Part shown: piece after piece, positions 17,933 to 27,665 of the stretch
How the letters are laid out: each line of letters opens with the position of its first letter
Numbering within the stretch: position 1 is the first letter of the stretch
The notes under the pieces: model-generated
Databases searched by the model: none
The model's input: the letters and a program-made list of their open reading frames with translations, nothing else
Told to the model about the DNA's origin: nothing
Translations under genes and position numbers: made by a program
Assembly: GCA_902776305.1 (NCBI GenBank)
Contig: CACYPS010000005.1
Coordinates: 1-64,000 of the forward strand
DNA length: 64,000 bases
Direction: 5' to 3'
Source: an uncultured Lachnospiraceae bacterium
GTDB taxonomy: Bacteria > Bacillota > Clostridia > Lachnospirales > Lachnospiraceae

Positions 17933-19876
17933 TCAGGCATTGATCTTTACATCGTTGAAGTCATCAGAGTTTGTAAGAAGGAATACAACCGTGTCAGCAT
18001 AGCCTGCCTTGTGAATCTTGTCGATATCGAAATTCAGAAGGAGGTCGCCGGCCTTGACTGTATCGCCTTCAGCGACTGCCGGTGAGAATCCATCGCCGTT
18101 CATAGCGACTGTATCTACGCCGACATGGATGAGAAGCTCAAGTCCGGAATCTGTGGAGATACCGATTGCATGCTTGGACTCTGCAACTGTGGAGATCGTG
18201 CCGTCTACCGGTGCAACTACAACACCCTTGGACGGTGTGATACCGAGACCTGCGCCGAGAACGCCTGATGCAAATGTAGCATCCGGGATCTGCTCCTGCG
18301 GAACCAGTGTTCCGACTGCCGGAGACTTGACCTTGTCAGCGCCGACTTCCATAACGACCGGCTGTGTATTGATATCGATTGGCGGAGCTGCCTTCGGAGC
18401 TGCCTTCTTCGGTTCATCTTCCTTGAAGATGACTGTTGTGATAAAGAATGCAAGACCGCCGGAGATTGCAAGAACGATTGTATAAAGCACCGCATTGTTG
18501 ATTGTAAGGTATCCCGGGATACCTGTTACGCCGTATGCAGAAGCACCGATGCCCATGAATGCAGCAACAAGTGCACCTACAGCACCGCCGATCATACCAC
18601 CGACGAACGGCTTCATGAAGCGCATGTTAACACCGAAGATAGCCGGCTCTGTGATACCGAGAGCTGCGGACATGGAAGACGGAATAGCAACTGCTTTTGT
18701 CTTCTGATTCTTGGAACGAAGACCGACTGCGAGGCAGGCGCCGAACTGTGCGAAGTTCGCGGCAGATGCGATCGGCATCCAGGTATTGAGACCCTTGGAA
18801 GCAAGCATACCGGCCTCGATAACGTTGTACATATGGTGAAGACCCATAACAACAGTACAGGGATAAAGTGCACCCATGATGCAGGAACCGATCGGATTTG
18901 CAACAAGCTTCTCAGCACCGTTCAGAACGATTGTCTCAAGTGTGGAGAAAATCGGTCCAATAATTGTAAGAGTTACAAGTGCTGTTACAAGTACAGTTGT
19001 CAGCGGAGTTACGAAGAGGTCGATCATTTCCGGAACATGTTTATGCAGCCAGGACTCGATCTTGCTCATGAAGAGGACAGCCAGCATGACCGGGATAACA
19101 TGGCCCTGATAGCCTACTCTGTTGATCGGGAGAATCGGTCCAAACAGATGCCACTTAGGTATTCCGCCCAGCGATGCAACCGTCACATTATCCGGATTTG
19201 CTGCCCAGTCATACAGATACGGGCTTACGCCGTTAACATCGATACCAAAGAATTTTGCAACCTGCTCTGCGCTACCGACATTCCAGCCGTTAAGGAATGC
19301 AGCGTGGATCATCAAAAGACCGATAACCGCGCCGAGGAAAATGTTGCCGCCGAATACTCTCGCCGCTGAAATAGCTACGATAACCGGCAGATAAGCGAAA
19401 GCTGTGTTCGCAGCTGTATCAAGGAAAGCGAACCAGTCAGTGCCGCCGAAACCGAGACCCGGGATCTTAGCAAGAGCCTCAACGAGACCCATCATAAGAC
19501 CGGAAGCTACGATAGCCGGAAGAATCGGAACGAAAACATCGCCGATCGGCTTAAGAAGTCTGATGTACCACGGCTGCTGTGCTGCAGCTGCTGCCTTTAC
19601 ATCTTCCTTGGAAGCTGCGGAAGCGCCCGTGATGGAAAGGAACTCATCATAAACTTTGTTTACTGTGCCGGTACCGATGATCAGCTGCAGCTGTCCATTG
19701 GACTCGAACATGCCCTTGACGCCGTCGACGTTCTCAAGGACTTCCTTGTTGACTTTGCTGTTATCCGCGATAACAAGGCGAAGTCTTGTAGCGCAATGTG
19801 CAGCAGAGACGACGTTAGAGCCGCCGCCGATATTATCGGCGATCTCCTGCGCGCATTTTCTGTAATCAAGTGCCAT
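17933..19876 (-). CDS. PTS permease EIIBCA, Glc superfamily (sucrose/beta-glucoside/trehalose type)
   Basis: Imports and phosphorylates a sugar using phosphate from HPr. About 647 residues: EIIB (1-85) with phosphocysteine Cys28 in AAHCATRLRL, EIIC (about 105-455) with many membrane helices and GLHHMYNVIEAGM, and EIIA at the C-terminus (about 500-647) with SPAVGTLVP and the phosphohistidine segment LLIHVGVDTVAMNGDGF. The start at 19876 follows GGGAGG by seven bases. It lies 241 bases downstream of the amylosucrase-like gene on the same strand. Substrate is not certain; no phospho-glycosidase or antiterminator is adjacent. Confidence 0.93.
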   Translation of the reverse strand: MALDYRKCAQEIADNIGGGSNVVSAAHCATRLRLVIADNSKVNKEVLENVDGVKGMFESNGQLQLIIGTGTVNKVYDEFLSITGASAASKEDVKAAAAAQQPWYIRLLKPIGDVFVPILPAIVASGLMMGLVEALAKIPGLGFGGTDWFAFLDTAANTAFAYLPVIVAISAARVFGGNIFLGAVIGLLMIHAAFLNGWNVGSAEQVAKFFGIDVNGVSPYLYDWAANPDNVTVASLGGIPKWHLFGPILPINRVGYQGHVIPVMLAVLFMSKIESWLHKHVPEMIDLFVTPLTTVLVTALVTLTIIGPIFSTLETIVLNGAEKLVANPIGSCIMGALYPCTVVMGLHHMYNVIEAGMLASKGLNTWMPIASAANFAQFGACLAVGLRSKNQKTKAVAIPSSMSAALGITEPAIFGVNMRFMKPFVGGMIGGAVGALVAAFMGIGASAYGVTGIPGYLTINNAVLYTIVLAISGGLAFFITTVIFKEDEPKKAAPKAAPPIDINTQPVVMEVGADKVKSPAVGTLVPQEQIPDATFASGVLGAGLGITPSKGVVVAPVDGTISTVAESKHAIGISTDSGLELLIHVGVDTVAMNGDGFSPAVAEGDTVKAGDLLLNFDIDKIHKAGYADTVVFLLTNSDDFNDVKINA

Positions 19877-20117
19877 TGTTTTTCCTCCCTTTGGTGAATT
19901 TGTTGCACCACTCATAAGTTACAGTGTATCAGCATTCGGAATCGCACCTTCCGAACAATGATCTCTATTACTCGATTATACACATAATTTCTACCAATCA
20001 CAACTGTGATTTTTATCTAAATTTTATATTTTGTTTTTGGTAATTTTATTTTGCTTGTGACTTTTTCGCAAAAGAGCCCTTTTATCAAATATTGTTTTAG
20101 GTAAAATAATCAATTTC

Positions 20118-22424
20118 TCATTCTTCCGTATCAGCTGTAGCATTTTTGGCAGTGCGCTTTCTTGTCGTCTTCTTCGGAGCTTCCGCAGATTCAACAGCAT
20201 CAGCCTTTTTGGTCGTACGCTTTCTTGTCGTTTTCTTCGGAGCTTCGGCAGCTTCATCCGTCTCGACTTTCTTTGTCGTACGCTTTCCTGTCGTCTTCTT
20301 CGGAGCTTCGGCAGCTTCATCCGTCTCGGCTTTCTTTGTCGCACGCTTTCTTGTCGTCTTCTTCGGAGCCTCCGCCTCCGCATCATCCGCCTTCTTCGCT
20401 GTGCGTCTTCTTGTAACTTTCTTCACGACTTCTTCTAATTTTGAAGTCTCCGCCGGAGCCGCTTCTACCTTCGGAGCTTCCTCTGTCTTCGGCTCTTCTG
20501 CCGGTGCTTCCTCTACCTTCGGAGCCTCAGCCGGCGCTTCTTCTGCCTTCGGAGCTTCTTTGACTGCCGGCTTCGGATTGAAGTTATAATACAGCCATGC
20601 GAAATCATGAGCCGGAACGCCTACTGCCTTTGCAGCGCGATGTTCGCCGGTGATGAGGTCGATGTAATCCTCTTCCTCATTGATCCATGCAGTCTCATCA
20701 TTTTCACTGAAATTGAAGAGTGCGAGGAGCTTCTCTCCCTCGTAATAACGTCCGATACCGAGGATCTTGTCATTGTACGTCTCGAGCGTCCACGCATCGG
20801 CATCGATATTGAACAGGGAATGCTCTGCGCGGATCGTCTCCAGTTTGCGAAGGGCCTGGAAAAGGCGTCCCGGTCTTGTTGTCACATCGTTCCTCTTCGC
20901 CGCGTCATCCCAGTTGAAATTGCCGCGGTGGAGATAACGGCTGTCTTCGCATTTGACCGGATCATCATGATAGGTATAATCATTCTTCTGACCGACTTCG
21001 TCACCGCTGTAGATGACCGGAACACCCGTCTGGGTCAGGAGGAATGCATGCAGCATGATGTCAAGCTTGATAGCCTCATTCCACTTGAATTCGTTGTTCT
21101 CGTACTCTGCTGCCTCAATACCGCAGAGTGAAGCCGTCGTTCCGCAGAGACGGGCATCGCCGAGTCTCGGATCGTCATTGTAGAGCTCACCTCTGGAGTT
21201 GCTTCCCCAGTATGCGCCCTTCAGATAATCATTGATATACTTCTTGTGGGCAACTTCCTCGATACCGAACTGTTTCAGGTAATTGAAATCAAGACCCCAG
21301 CCGATATCATCGTGACAGCGCAGGTAATTCAGGAATGCAAATTCTTTCGGAAGTGCAAACACACCGTCCAGAGTGTGTCTCAGAAGACGAACATCTCTCG
21401 TTGCTACGGTATTCCACGTCGTGCACATTGTCGTTGCGTTGTAAAGCATATGGCACTCCGGCTTGTCGACCGTACCGAAATACGGAGCGAGCTTGGACGG
21501 CTCCATGACGACTTCGCCGAGAAGCAGCGTACCCGGGCAGACCACCTCGGCTGCCATTCTCATGATACGAACCAGAGTATGTACCTGAGGAAGGTTCCTG
21601 TTATCTGTGCCAAGCTGCTTCCAGATATACGGTGTTGCGTCAAGACGGACAATATCAACGCCGTTGTTGCAGAGATTCAGCATATCAGCTGTCATATCGT
21701 TGAAAACGACCGGGTTGCGGTAGTTCAGATCCCACTGATACGGATAGAACATGGTCATGACCGGCTTGCCGACTTCCGGAACCCATGTGAAGTTGCCGGG
21801 CGCAGTTGTCGGGAATACCTGCGGAACGGTCTTCTCATATTCATTCGGAATTGTCCAGTCGTCAAAGAAGAAGTATCTGTCCTGATACTCTTTCTCGCCG
21901 GCGCGTGCTCTCTTCGCCCACTCATGATCCTCGCTCGTATGATTCATGACGAAGTCGAGGCAGATATTCATTCCCTTGGAATGGCAGTCAACGGAAAGCT
22001 CATAGAGGTCTTCCATTGTACCGAGCTCCGGCTGGACCTTTCTGAAATTGGAAACAGCATAACCGCCGTCGCTGCGGTCTTTCGGACTCTCAAGAAGCGG
22101 CATCAGGTGAATGAAGTTGGCGCCGCACTCCTTAATATAGTCAAGTTTTGCATGTACACCCTTGAGGGTTCCCGCGAAGCAATTGGTATAAATAATCATT
22201 CCGAGCATATCGTTGCCCTTGTACCAGTCCGGCACAAGGCATCTCATATCGTCCCACTCTTTCAGCTCGGGCGAGCGGGCAGCATAATACTCATGCAGCA
22301 TTTCCACAAAATAGTCAAACGCCTGCTGGTCATTATTGTAGAGCTCCTTATAAAGCCACTGCATCTCGTCATAATGCACTTTAAGGCGCTCAATAAATTG
22401 CGGTTCCCAGTTCTGATTGATCAT
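20118..22424 (-). CDS. Amylosucrase-like GH13 enzyme with a Lys/Pro/Ala/Glu repeat tail
   Basis: Likely a retaining alpha-glucan-forming enzyme that moves glucose from sucrose to an alpha-1,4-glucan, or a close GH13 subfamily 4 relative. About 768 residues. The core (about 1-616) has DFVMNHTSEDHEWA, the nucleophile in GVDIVRLDATPYIWK, the acid/base Glu in TLLLGEVVME and the HDD motif in YLRCHDDIGWG, all amylosucrase-like. The tail (about 617-768) begins with EAPKAEEAPAE-type repeats and ends with four copies of a roughly 21-residue unit containing APKKTTRKRTTKK, giving a histone H1-like basic terminus. I know of no GH13 domain like this. The start has GGAGG six bases upstream. Bases 19877-20117 upstream of the PTS gene are AT-rich with an AATCACA/TGTGATT dyad near 19996. 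Confidence 0.85.
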   Translation of the reverse strand: MINQNWEPQFIERLKVHYDEMQWLYKELYNNDQQAFDYFVEMLHEYYAARSPELKEWDDMRCLVPDWYKGNDMLGMIIYTNCFAGTLKGVHAKLDYIKECGANFIHLMPLLESPKDRSDGGYAVSNFRKVQPELGTMEDLYELSVDCHSKGMNICLDFVMNHTSEDHEWAKRARAGEKEYQDRYFFFDDWTIPNEYEKTVPQVFPTTAPGNFTWVPEVGKPVMTMFYPYQWDLNYRNPVVFNDMTADMLNLCNNGVDIVRLDATPYIWKQLGTDNRNLPQVHTLVRIMRMAAEVVCPGTLLLGEVVMEPSKLAPYFGTVDKPECHMLYNATTMCTTWNTVATRDVRLLRHTLDGVFALPKEFAFLNYLRCHDDIGWGLDFNYLKQFGIEEVAHKKYINDYLKGAYWGSNSRGELYNDDPRLGDARLCGTTASLCGIEAAEYENNEFKWNEAIKLDIMLHAFLLTQTGVPVIYSGDEVGQKNDYTYHDDPVKCEDSRYLHRGNFNWDDAAKRNDVTTRPGRLFQALRKLETIRAEHSLFNIDADAWTLETYNDKILGIGRYYEGEKLLALFNFSENDETAWINEEEDYIDLITGEHRAAKAVGVPAHDFAWLYYNFNPKPAVKEAPKAEEAPAEAPKVEEAPAEEPKTEEAPKVEAAPAETSKLEEVVKKVTRRRTAKKADDAEAEAPKKTTRKRATKKAETDEAAEAPKKTTGKRTTKKVETDEAAEAPKKTTRKRTTKKADAVESAEAPKKTTRKRTAKNATADTEE

Positions 22425-22643
22425 GTTTTTCCTCCCTGATACTGGCAGATTTTGCCTAAAGTTTTTCAACAATACTACCAAAAAACAGCTATTTTAACTA
22501 TAGATGAATGCCATAATATTTGCAAATCGTTTTAAAAATTTCGTTATTTTCATCATACAAACAACCTTTTTTTGTTCATTTTCGCTAGCGAATAAAAAAT
22601 TAATTTGGGATTCTTTTGCGAAAAAGTAGCAAGAAAAAAGAGT

Positions 22644-22738
22644 GGCTGCCGCATCAGGCAATATCGCCGCGGTATATAGCAGACATTTGCAAATAACGTC
22701 CGCCGTATATAGCGATGACATAACCTGATGCGACAGCC
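22644..22738. repeat. Palindromic element, GGCTGYCGCA family (copy 4)
   Basis: GGCTGCCGCATCAGG (22644-22658) pairs with CCTGATGCGACAGCC (22724-22738) with one mismatch; inner ATCGC/GCGAT and two GTATATAGC copies lie inside. It sits beyond the 3' end of copA. The rest of 22425-22843 shows no gene. Confidence 0.8.
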
Positions 22739-22843
22739 CCTCACGAAATCTCCCGCCAATGCCATTTTTGCAACGGTCTGTATTTACGGTATACTTAAGG
22801 GTACTTTATGCTGTTTGTATAGAGAAAATCCAGCCGGTCCATC

Positions 22844-23053
22844 TTATTCTACGCCGAGTACTTTATAGTCCTTGTCCTCAACAGCCTTTGTAAGAACCGC
22901 ATCGTCAACATCTAAGGCAAGAGATACAATGGCTGTTCCTGCCTCGTGGCTGACCTGAGCCTCAGTCACTCCTTCAAGAGCCTCAAGTGCCTTCTTCACA
23001 GTTGCCTCACAGTGCGGGCACATCATGCCCTCGATTTTCATCGTCTTTGTCAT
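22844..23053 (-). CDS. Possible internally initiated CopZ-like copper chaperone (in frame with copA)
   Basis: An in-frame ATG (23051-23053) preceded by AAAGGAG at seven bases spacing could yield a free 69-residue protein [20 protein letters not shown] and onward, with the length and CxxC motif of CopZ chaperones. It has no stop codon separating it from copA, so both a fusion and a free form may be made. Translation from here is inferred, not shown. Confidence 0.5.
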   Translation of the reverse strand: MTKTMKIEGMMCPHCEATVKKALEALEGVTEAQVSHEAGTAIVSLALDVDDAVLTKAVEDKDYKVLGVE

Positions 23054-25480
23054 AAGATCTCCTTTCACGCCATCATCGACGTCCTCACTTTGTTTTTCCA
23101 GCAGGCAGCCGTCCGGTCCGGGCTGCAATGCCTTTTTTATTTTTTTATCTTTTGACGCATCGTGAATCTGTATGAGATTCAGACGAAGCGCATTAGATAC
23201 AACACAGAAACTCGAGAGCGACATGGCAGCCGCGCCCAGCATCGGATCCATCGTGATCCCGAAGAGGTGAGCATACGCACCTGCCGCTACAGGAATCAGA
23301 AGAGAATTATAAATCAGTGCCCAGAACAAATTCTCCAATATATTACGGTAAGTTTTGCGAGAGAGTCTGACAGCCGCTGCCACATCCAGAATACTGCTCT
23401 TCATGAGCACAACATCCGCGGCATCGATCGCAACATCCGTTCCGGCTCCGATCGCAATACCGATATCAGCTCTGGTCAGAGCAGGCGCGTCGTTTATACC
23501 GTCGCCGACCATAGCTACTTTTCCCTTCTCCTGAAGAGCCCGAATCACTGCCTCCTTGCCGTCCGGCAATACGCCGGAGATGACTTCGTTGACGCCTGCC
23601 GACCTCCCTATTGCCTCCGCAGTCTGCCGATTATCGCCGGTCAGCATAACAACATGAATGCCCATATTTCTCAGCTGACGGATAGCCTCCGCACTGTCTT
23701 CCTTCATCGTATCAGCGACGGCAATAATTCCGAGGAGCTTATTCCCGGCTGCGAAGAAAAGCGGCGTCTTTCCGTCGGATGCCAGTTTTTCGGATTCTCC
23801 TTTTATCTGTGCGTCAATCTTTATCATGGAAGAGATAAAACGATAATTACCGCCGTACAGTGTCTCGCCCTCAAGCTTTGCGGTAAGGCCGTTTCCGGGG
23901 AGGGCTCTGAAGTCGGTGACTCTTTCTGAAGGGTTGCAGGACTGAGTACGGCAATTATCTGCATTTGTCTGTTCAGTTGCAGCGGCTGACAGTTTTTCAT
24001 TGCCGTACTCCACCACCGCATGCGCAAGCGGATGCTCACTCATCTGTTCAAGCATGAAAGCTTTGTATACGAGCTCGTCTTCGGATATGCCTTCAGCCGG
24101 GACAATGTCTGTAACGACCGGCTTTCCGCTCGTGATCGTTCCCGTCTTATCAAGAGCCGCGATTTGAATATTTCCTGTCTCCTGAAGTGCCTCAGCGTTC
24201 TTGAACAGGATACCGTTTTTTGCTCCGACACCGTTGCCGACCATTATGGCAACCGGAGTCGCCAGACCAAGTGCGCATGGACAGCTGACTACAAGGACGC
24301 ATATTCCGCGGGCGAGGGCGAATCCTGCTGTCTGCCCGACCAGAAGCCACAGGATCGTCGTGACGATCGCGATACCTATGACTGCCGGTACAAAATACCC
24401 CGAGATGGTATCCGCAAGTTTTGCGACCGGTGCTTTGGTGGCTGCCGCATCGCTGACCATCTGAATGATCTGTGCGAGGGACGTGTCTTCTCCGACCCGG
24501 GTAGCCTCGCACCTCAGAAAACCGGACTGATTCAGCGTGGCAGATGAGACCTCATCGCCCGCTGCCTTATCGACCGGCAGGCTCTCACCGGTCAGGGCCG
24601 ATTCGTTGACCGCGCTCGTTCCTTCTATGACTATACCGTCCACCGGTATATTTTCACCGGGTCTCACGACGAAGATGTCGCCCTTGCGAACATTGTCTAT
24701 CCCCACGGTCACTTCCCGGCCGTCACGGATGACATTTGCCGTTTTCGGAGCCAGTTTCATGAGAGACTTAAGAGCATTTGTCGTCTTTCCCTTCGAGTAA
24801 GCCTCCAGCATCTTACCGACCGTGATCAGAGTAAGGATCATGGCTGCCGACTCGAAATAGAATTCCATCATATACCGGTCCACGAGCTCCATGTTCCCGT
24901 CGACCTGGGCACGTGTCATCGCAAAGAGCATGATCGTCGAATATATAAAAGCGGCGCTCGACCCCATCGCAATCAGTGTGTCCATATTCGGTGCACCGTG
25001 CGCAAGGCTCTTAAATCCGCTCGTGAAGAACTTCTGATTTATGACCATGACAATAGCTGCGAGGAGCATCTGGATGAGGCCCATGGCGATATGATTGTCA
25101 TTAAAGAAGGACGGCAACGGCCATCCCCACATCATGTGCCCCATCGAAAAGTACATAAGAACCAGAAGAAAGCCGAGTGATGCGATGAGTCTCTTCCGCA
25201 TTTTCGGGGTTTCCCGGTCTTTCAGTGCATCCTCCTCCGCCGCTATCCTGGCGGTCAGGCTGCCGCTGCTCTCTTTTGCGGCACCTTTAACTTCGGCGCC
25301 GTAGCCGGCATTTGTCACAGCTTCGATGATCTGCGAGGGGGAAACGTCTCCCTCCACTCCCATCGAATTGGTCAGCAGGCTCACGGAACAGGCTGTAACG
25401 CCCGGAACAGCGCTCACTGCTTTCTCCACGCGCGCCTGGCAGGCGGCGCAGCTCATTCCTGTAACTGTGTATTGTTCCAT
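22844..25480 (-). CDS. copA: CopA copper-exporting P1B-ATPase fused to a C-terminal CopZ-like domain
   Basis: Exports Cu(I) across the cytoplasmic membrane. The 878 residues comprise an N-terminal heavy-metal domain with MSCAAC (Cys11, Cys14), eight membrane helices, the transport motif [11 protein letters not shown] in helix 6, the phosphorylated Asp in [25 protein letters not shown] and [18 protein letters not shown] second heavy-metal domain ([18 protein letters not shown]) follows at residues about 810-878, joined by a linker ending [11 protein letters not shown]. Typical CopA proteins carry such domains only at the N-terminus. Inside the linker the DNA reads AAAGGAGATCTTATG, an apparent ribosome site plus start for a separate CopZ. 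csoR lies 168 bases upstream on the same strand. Confidence 0.96.
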   Translation of the reverse strand: MEQYTVTGMSCAACQARVEKAVSAVPGVTACSVSLLTNSMGVEGDVSPSQIIEAVTNAGYGAEVKGAAKESSGSLTARIAAEEDALKDRETPKMRKRLIASLGFLLVLMYFSMGHMMWGWPLPSFFNDNHIAMGLIQMLLAAIVMVINQKFFTSGFKSLAHGAPNMDTLIAMGSSAAFIYSTIMLFAMTRAQVDGNMELVDRYMMEFYFESAAMILTLITVGKMLEAYSKGKTTNALKSLMKLAPKTANVIRDGREVTVGIDNVRKGDIFVVRPGENIPVDGIVIEGTSAVNESALTGESLPVDKAAGDEVSSATLNQSGFLRCEATRVGEDTSLAQIIQMVSDAAATKAPVAKLADTISGYFVPAVIGIAIVTTILWLLVGQTAGFALARGICVLVVSCPCALGLATPVAIMVGNGVGAKNGILFKNAEALQETGNIQIAALDKTGTITSGKPVVTDIVPAEGISEDELVYKAFMLEQMSEHPLAHAVVEYGNEKLSAAATEQTNADNCRTQSCNPSERVTDFRALPGNGLTAKLEGETLYGGNYRFISSMIKIDAQIKGESEKLASDGKTPLFFAAGNKLLGIIAVADTMKEDSAEAIRQLRNMGIHVVMLTGDNRQTAEAIGRSAGVNEVISGVLPDGKEAVIRALQEKGKVAMVGDGINDAPALTRADIGIAIGAGTDVAIDAADVVLMKSSILDVAAAVRLSRKTYRNILENLFWALIYNSLLIPVAAGAYAHLFGITMDPMLGAAAMSLSSFCVVSNALRLNLIQIHDASKDKKIKKALQPGPDGCLLEKQSEDVDDGVKGDLMTKTMKIEGMMCPHCEATVKKALEALEGVTEAQVSHEAGTAIVSLALDVDDAVLTKAVEDKDYKVLGVE

Positions 25481-25648
25481 CGTTTATTTCCTCATGTCTC
25501 AGCTGCAGCACAATGTTCTTCACTGTACCTGTTGTTGAATGTTGCGCCCTTTAGGATCACGCCGAAGTGTTTCTAATTCATCCGCTTATGCAATGTCTTT
25601 CACTGTACATGCAAAGCCTGTCTGACCACATCAAGGTGTACCGGAGAT

Positions 25649-25987
25649 TCACTTCATCAGCTTCTGCAATGTCTTCACCAGCTCATCCAGCTTCTCCTCT
25701 CTTCCCTCCCTGATGTCCTCTGCCACACAGGATTTAATGTGGCTGGCAAGGAGTACTTTCGTAAAACTGTTAAGCGCACAGTTGGCTGCCGACACCTGAT
25801 TCAGTATGTCGATGCAGTAGGCGTCCTTCTCAAGCATTCCTTTGATTCCGCGGATCTGGCCTTCGATCCGGCTCAGTCTGTTCATGAGGTCTCTGTACTC
25901 CTTATCAGACCTGACTTTTGTTCTGTCGCCGCAGCAGCCGCAGCCATCTGTCTCCGCTGTATTTTCTCTCATTACTTCTTCAGTCAT
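25649..25987 (-). CDS. csoR: CsoR-family copper-sensing repressor
   Basis: DUF156 all-helical repressor that leaves DNA on binding Cu(I). It has 112 residues with RLSRIEGQIRGIKGMLEKDAYCIDILNQ and HIKSCVAEDIREG, giving the Cys-His-Cys copper ligand pattern. A GCGCCG-type extension near residue 15 (DGCGCCGDRTK) adds three more cysteines. ATG 25987 follows GAGGAG. It is first in a csoR-copA unit, and its promoter overlaps CsoR-type palindromes at 26031-26090. Confidence 0.95.
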   Translation of the reverse strand: MTEEVMRENTAETDGCGCCGDRTKVRSDKEYRDLMNRLSRIEGQIRGIKGMLEKDAYCIDILNQVSAANCALNSFTKVLLASHIKSCVAEDIREGREEKLDELVKTLQKLMK

Positions 25988-26030
25988 TGTTTTCTCCTCG
26001 CCCTTTCCGAGCGCTTAGATTCAAGATCGT

Positions 26031-26090
26031 ATACCCCTGAGGGGTATGCCTCATAACAGTATGATATACCCCCACCCGGTATAATGTCAA
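26031..26090 (-). promoter_or_regulatory. csoR-copA promoter with two CsoR operator-like sites
   Basis: On the minus strand TTGACA (26085-26090) and TATCAT (26061-26066) are 18 bases apart. The spacer contains a dyad (TATACC-N7-GGTATA, with a central run of G) and a second, almost perfect palindrome ATACCCCTGAGGGGTAT lies just downstream at 26031-26047. TACCC-N5-GGGTA matches the G-tract type CsoR operator. Confidence 0.85.
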
Positions 26091-26098
26091 GAGATTTC

Positions 26099-26160
26099 AT
26101 CAAGAACGCCTCGACGTTCTTGCCGCACTGCGCATGGTGCGAAGCACCTTCCTCAATCGT
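26099..26160. repeat. CAAGAACGCC hairpin repeat (copy 1, long form)
   Basis: Begins ATCAAGAACGCCTCGACGTT and continues with a degraded second hairpin containing GGTGC-GAA-GCACC. The same order of two hairpins is found at 50441 and 60927. It lies between the csoR promoter and the 3' end of the MFS gene. Confidence 0.75.
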
Positions 26161-26191
26161 CTACGTCAAATCTCAATCGTCTACGTCAAAT
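26152..26191. repeat. 20-base tandem duplication at the MFS gene 3' end
   Basis: CTCAATCGTCTACGTCAAAT occurs twice in a row. The second copy encodes the last residues (FDVDD) and stop codon of the MFS protein, and the first lies just after the stop. Confidence 0.85.
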
Positions 26192-27537
26192 GCCTCCAGG
26201 CCTCTCTTCCCGATCACTTTCGAATCACCGTGTCTTACAAAGTGCATCGTCACAAACGCCAACGTAATGAAAACAAATGAATACGGAAACAGGGCATCGT
26301 AGCTGATGCGGTTCATGAGCCATCCGGCGATGACCGGCGTCACGATCTGGGCAGCCATGCTGAACGTATAGTACAGTCCGGTGAACTTTCCCACATCACT
26401 TCCCCGGCACATTTCAACGACCATCGGGAAGCTGTTCGTATTGATTGCCGCCCATCCGATACCGACCATGACAAACAGCACATAGAGGATCGGATGAAAA
26501 TGGTCGAACAGCAAAGTCACGGCGAACAGGGCCGCAAACGCCGCCATCATAATCGCAATACCACCCAGGATCGTCTTCCTGCGGCCGATCTTCGACGCAA
26601 TATTGCCTGCGGGAATATACGTCAGGATCGCTCCCACCGTGGCAATCGTCAGACACAGAGAGGCGCTTCCGAGTGACATGTTCCACATCCTGCTGGCATA
26701 TGTAGTGAACCACGTCTCGACAGCATTGTACGATATGAACCACAAAGCCACCGATGCCAGAAGAAAGACAAGGCTTATCCTGACAGGTCCGGGTAGTACT
26801 TTCGTATCCGGGAGCGTTTCGGAAGATGCCTCGGCATCAGCAGGCCCGGTCTTGTGTTCCGCTTCTTTCAGCTGCTCCTGTCTCTCCATCTCCTGCACTT
26901 CAGCAGTCAACCGCGGTTCATCGACTGTAAGGACAACGATGAGCATTGATACGATCATCAGGGCTCCGATAATCAGGAAAAGGGGAAGATAATTAACGTG
27001 AGCAAGACCTTCCGTTCTGCTCTGTGAGTAGAGAATAGATGCGATGACCAGATAAATGATACCGCCCACGGCTCCCATCAGATTGATAATGGCGTTCGCC
27101 TTACTTCTGAGCGGTTTAGGCGTGACATCCGGCATCAGTGCGACCGCCGGACTTCTGTATGTCCCCATCGTGACCAGCAGTACACCGAGGACCACTATGA
27201 ACAAAACAAGCAGCCCGTGAACCGGTTTCGAGAAATAGATATTGTCTATGACGGGAATGCCCATCATGATAATAACGGCGGCAATTGTGCCGAACATAAT
27301 GAACGGCTTGCGTCTGCCGGATTTATGACGGCATTTATCGGACAACGTTCCGAAAAGCGGCAGGAGAAATAAAGCCAGAATATTATCCATAGCCATTATG
27401 ATACCTGAATAGGCCTCGTTCATATGAAAGGTATTCGTCAGAAGAAGCGGTACGATATTGTTATACATTTGCCAGAATGCACAGATCGATAAAAAGGCAA
27501 ATCCCACTCGGATTGTCTGCCATGTTCTCAGTTTCAT
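26173..27537 (-). CDS. MFS transporter, SLC45-like (putative glycoside carrier)
   Basis: Twelve-helix carrier of 454 residues. The opening QTIRVGFAFLSICAFWQMYNN, the LSDKCRHKSGRRKPFIMFGT loop and VALMPDVTPKPLRSKANAI resemble the SLC45/sucrose-type subgroup of the major facilitator superfamily. A hydrophilic central loop (about residues 210-245) separates the two six-helix halves. ATG 27537 follows AGGAGG. Substrate unknown; no glycosidase is adjacent. Confidence 0.88.
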   Translation of the reverse strand: MKLRTWQTIRVGFAFLSICAFWQMYNNIVPLLLTNTFHMNEAYSGIIMAMDNILALFLLPLFGTLSDKCRHKSGRRKPFIMFGTIAAVIIMMGIPVIDNIYFSKPVHGLLVLFIVVLGVLLVTMGTYRSPAVALMPDVTPKPLRSKANAIINLMGAVGGIIYLVIASILYSQSRTEGLAHVNYLPLFLIIGALMIVSMLIVVLTVDEPRLTAEVQEMERQEQLKEAEHKTGPADAEASSETLPDTKVLPGPVRISLVFLLASVALWFISYNAVETWFTTYASRMWNMSLGSASLCLTIATVGAILTYIPAGNIASKIGRRKTILGGIAIMMAAFAALFAVTLLFDHFHPILYVLFVMVGIGWAAINTNSFPMVVEMCRGSDVGKFTGLYYTFSMAAQIVTPVIAGWLMNRISYDALFPYSFVFITLAFVTMHFVRHGDSKVIGKRGLEAFDVDD

Positions 27538-27607
27538 ATTCTTCCTCCTGCGGCTTCATTTTGAATGGTTTTATACATCAAAAGTATACATCAAAAAGAC
27601 AAAAAAA

Positions 27608-27636
27608 GCAGCTGCCGGATACTCTCCGGAAGCTGC
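27608..27636 (-). terminator. Terminator of the GT2-like gene
   Basis: GCAGCT-CCGG pairs with CCGG-AGCTGC, and on the minus strand the stem is followed by seven T. It lies 30 bases after the stop of the upstream minus-strand gene. Confidence 0.85.
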
Positions 27637-27665
27637 ACTCATATTACTTATTATGTTGTTTTGCA

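Noticed and set aside
17933-22424. Sucrose PTS plus amylosucrase as one pathway
   Set aside because: PTS import would give sucrose-6-phosphate, which amylosucrase does not use, and a 241-base AT-rich gap separates the genes. Co-function is unproven.
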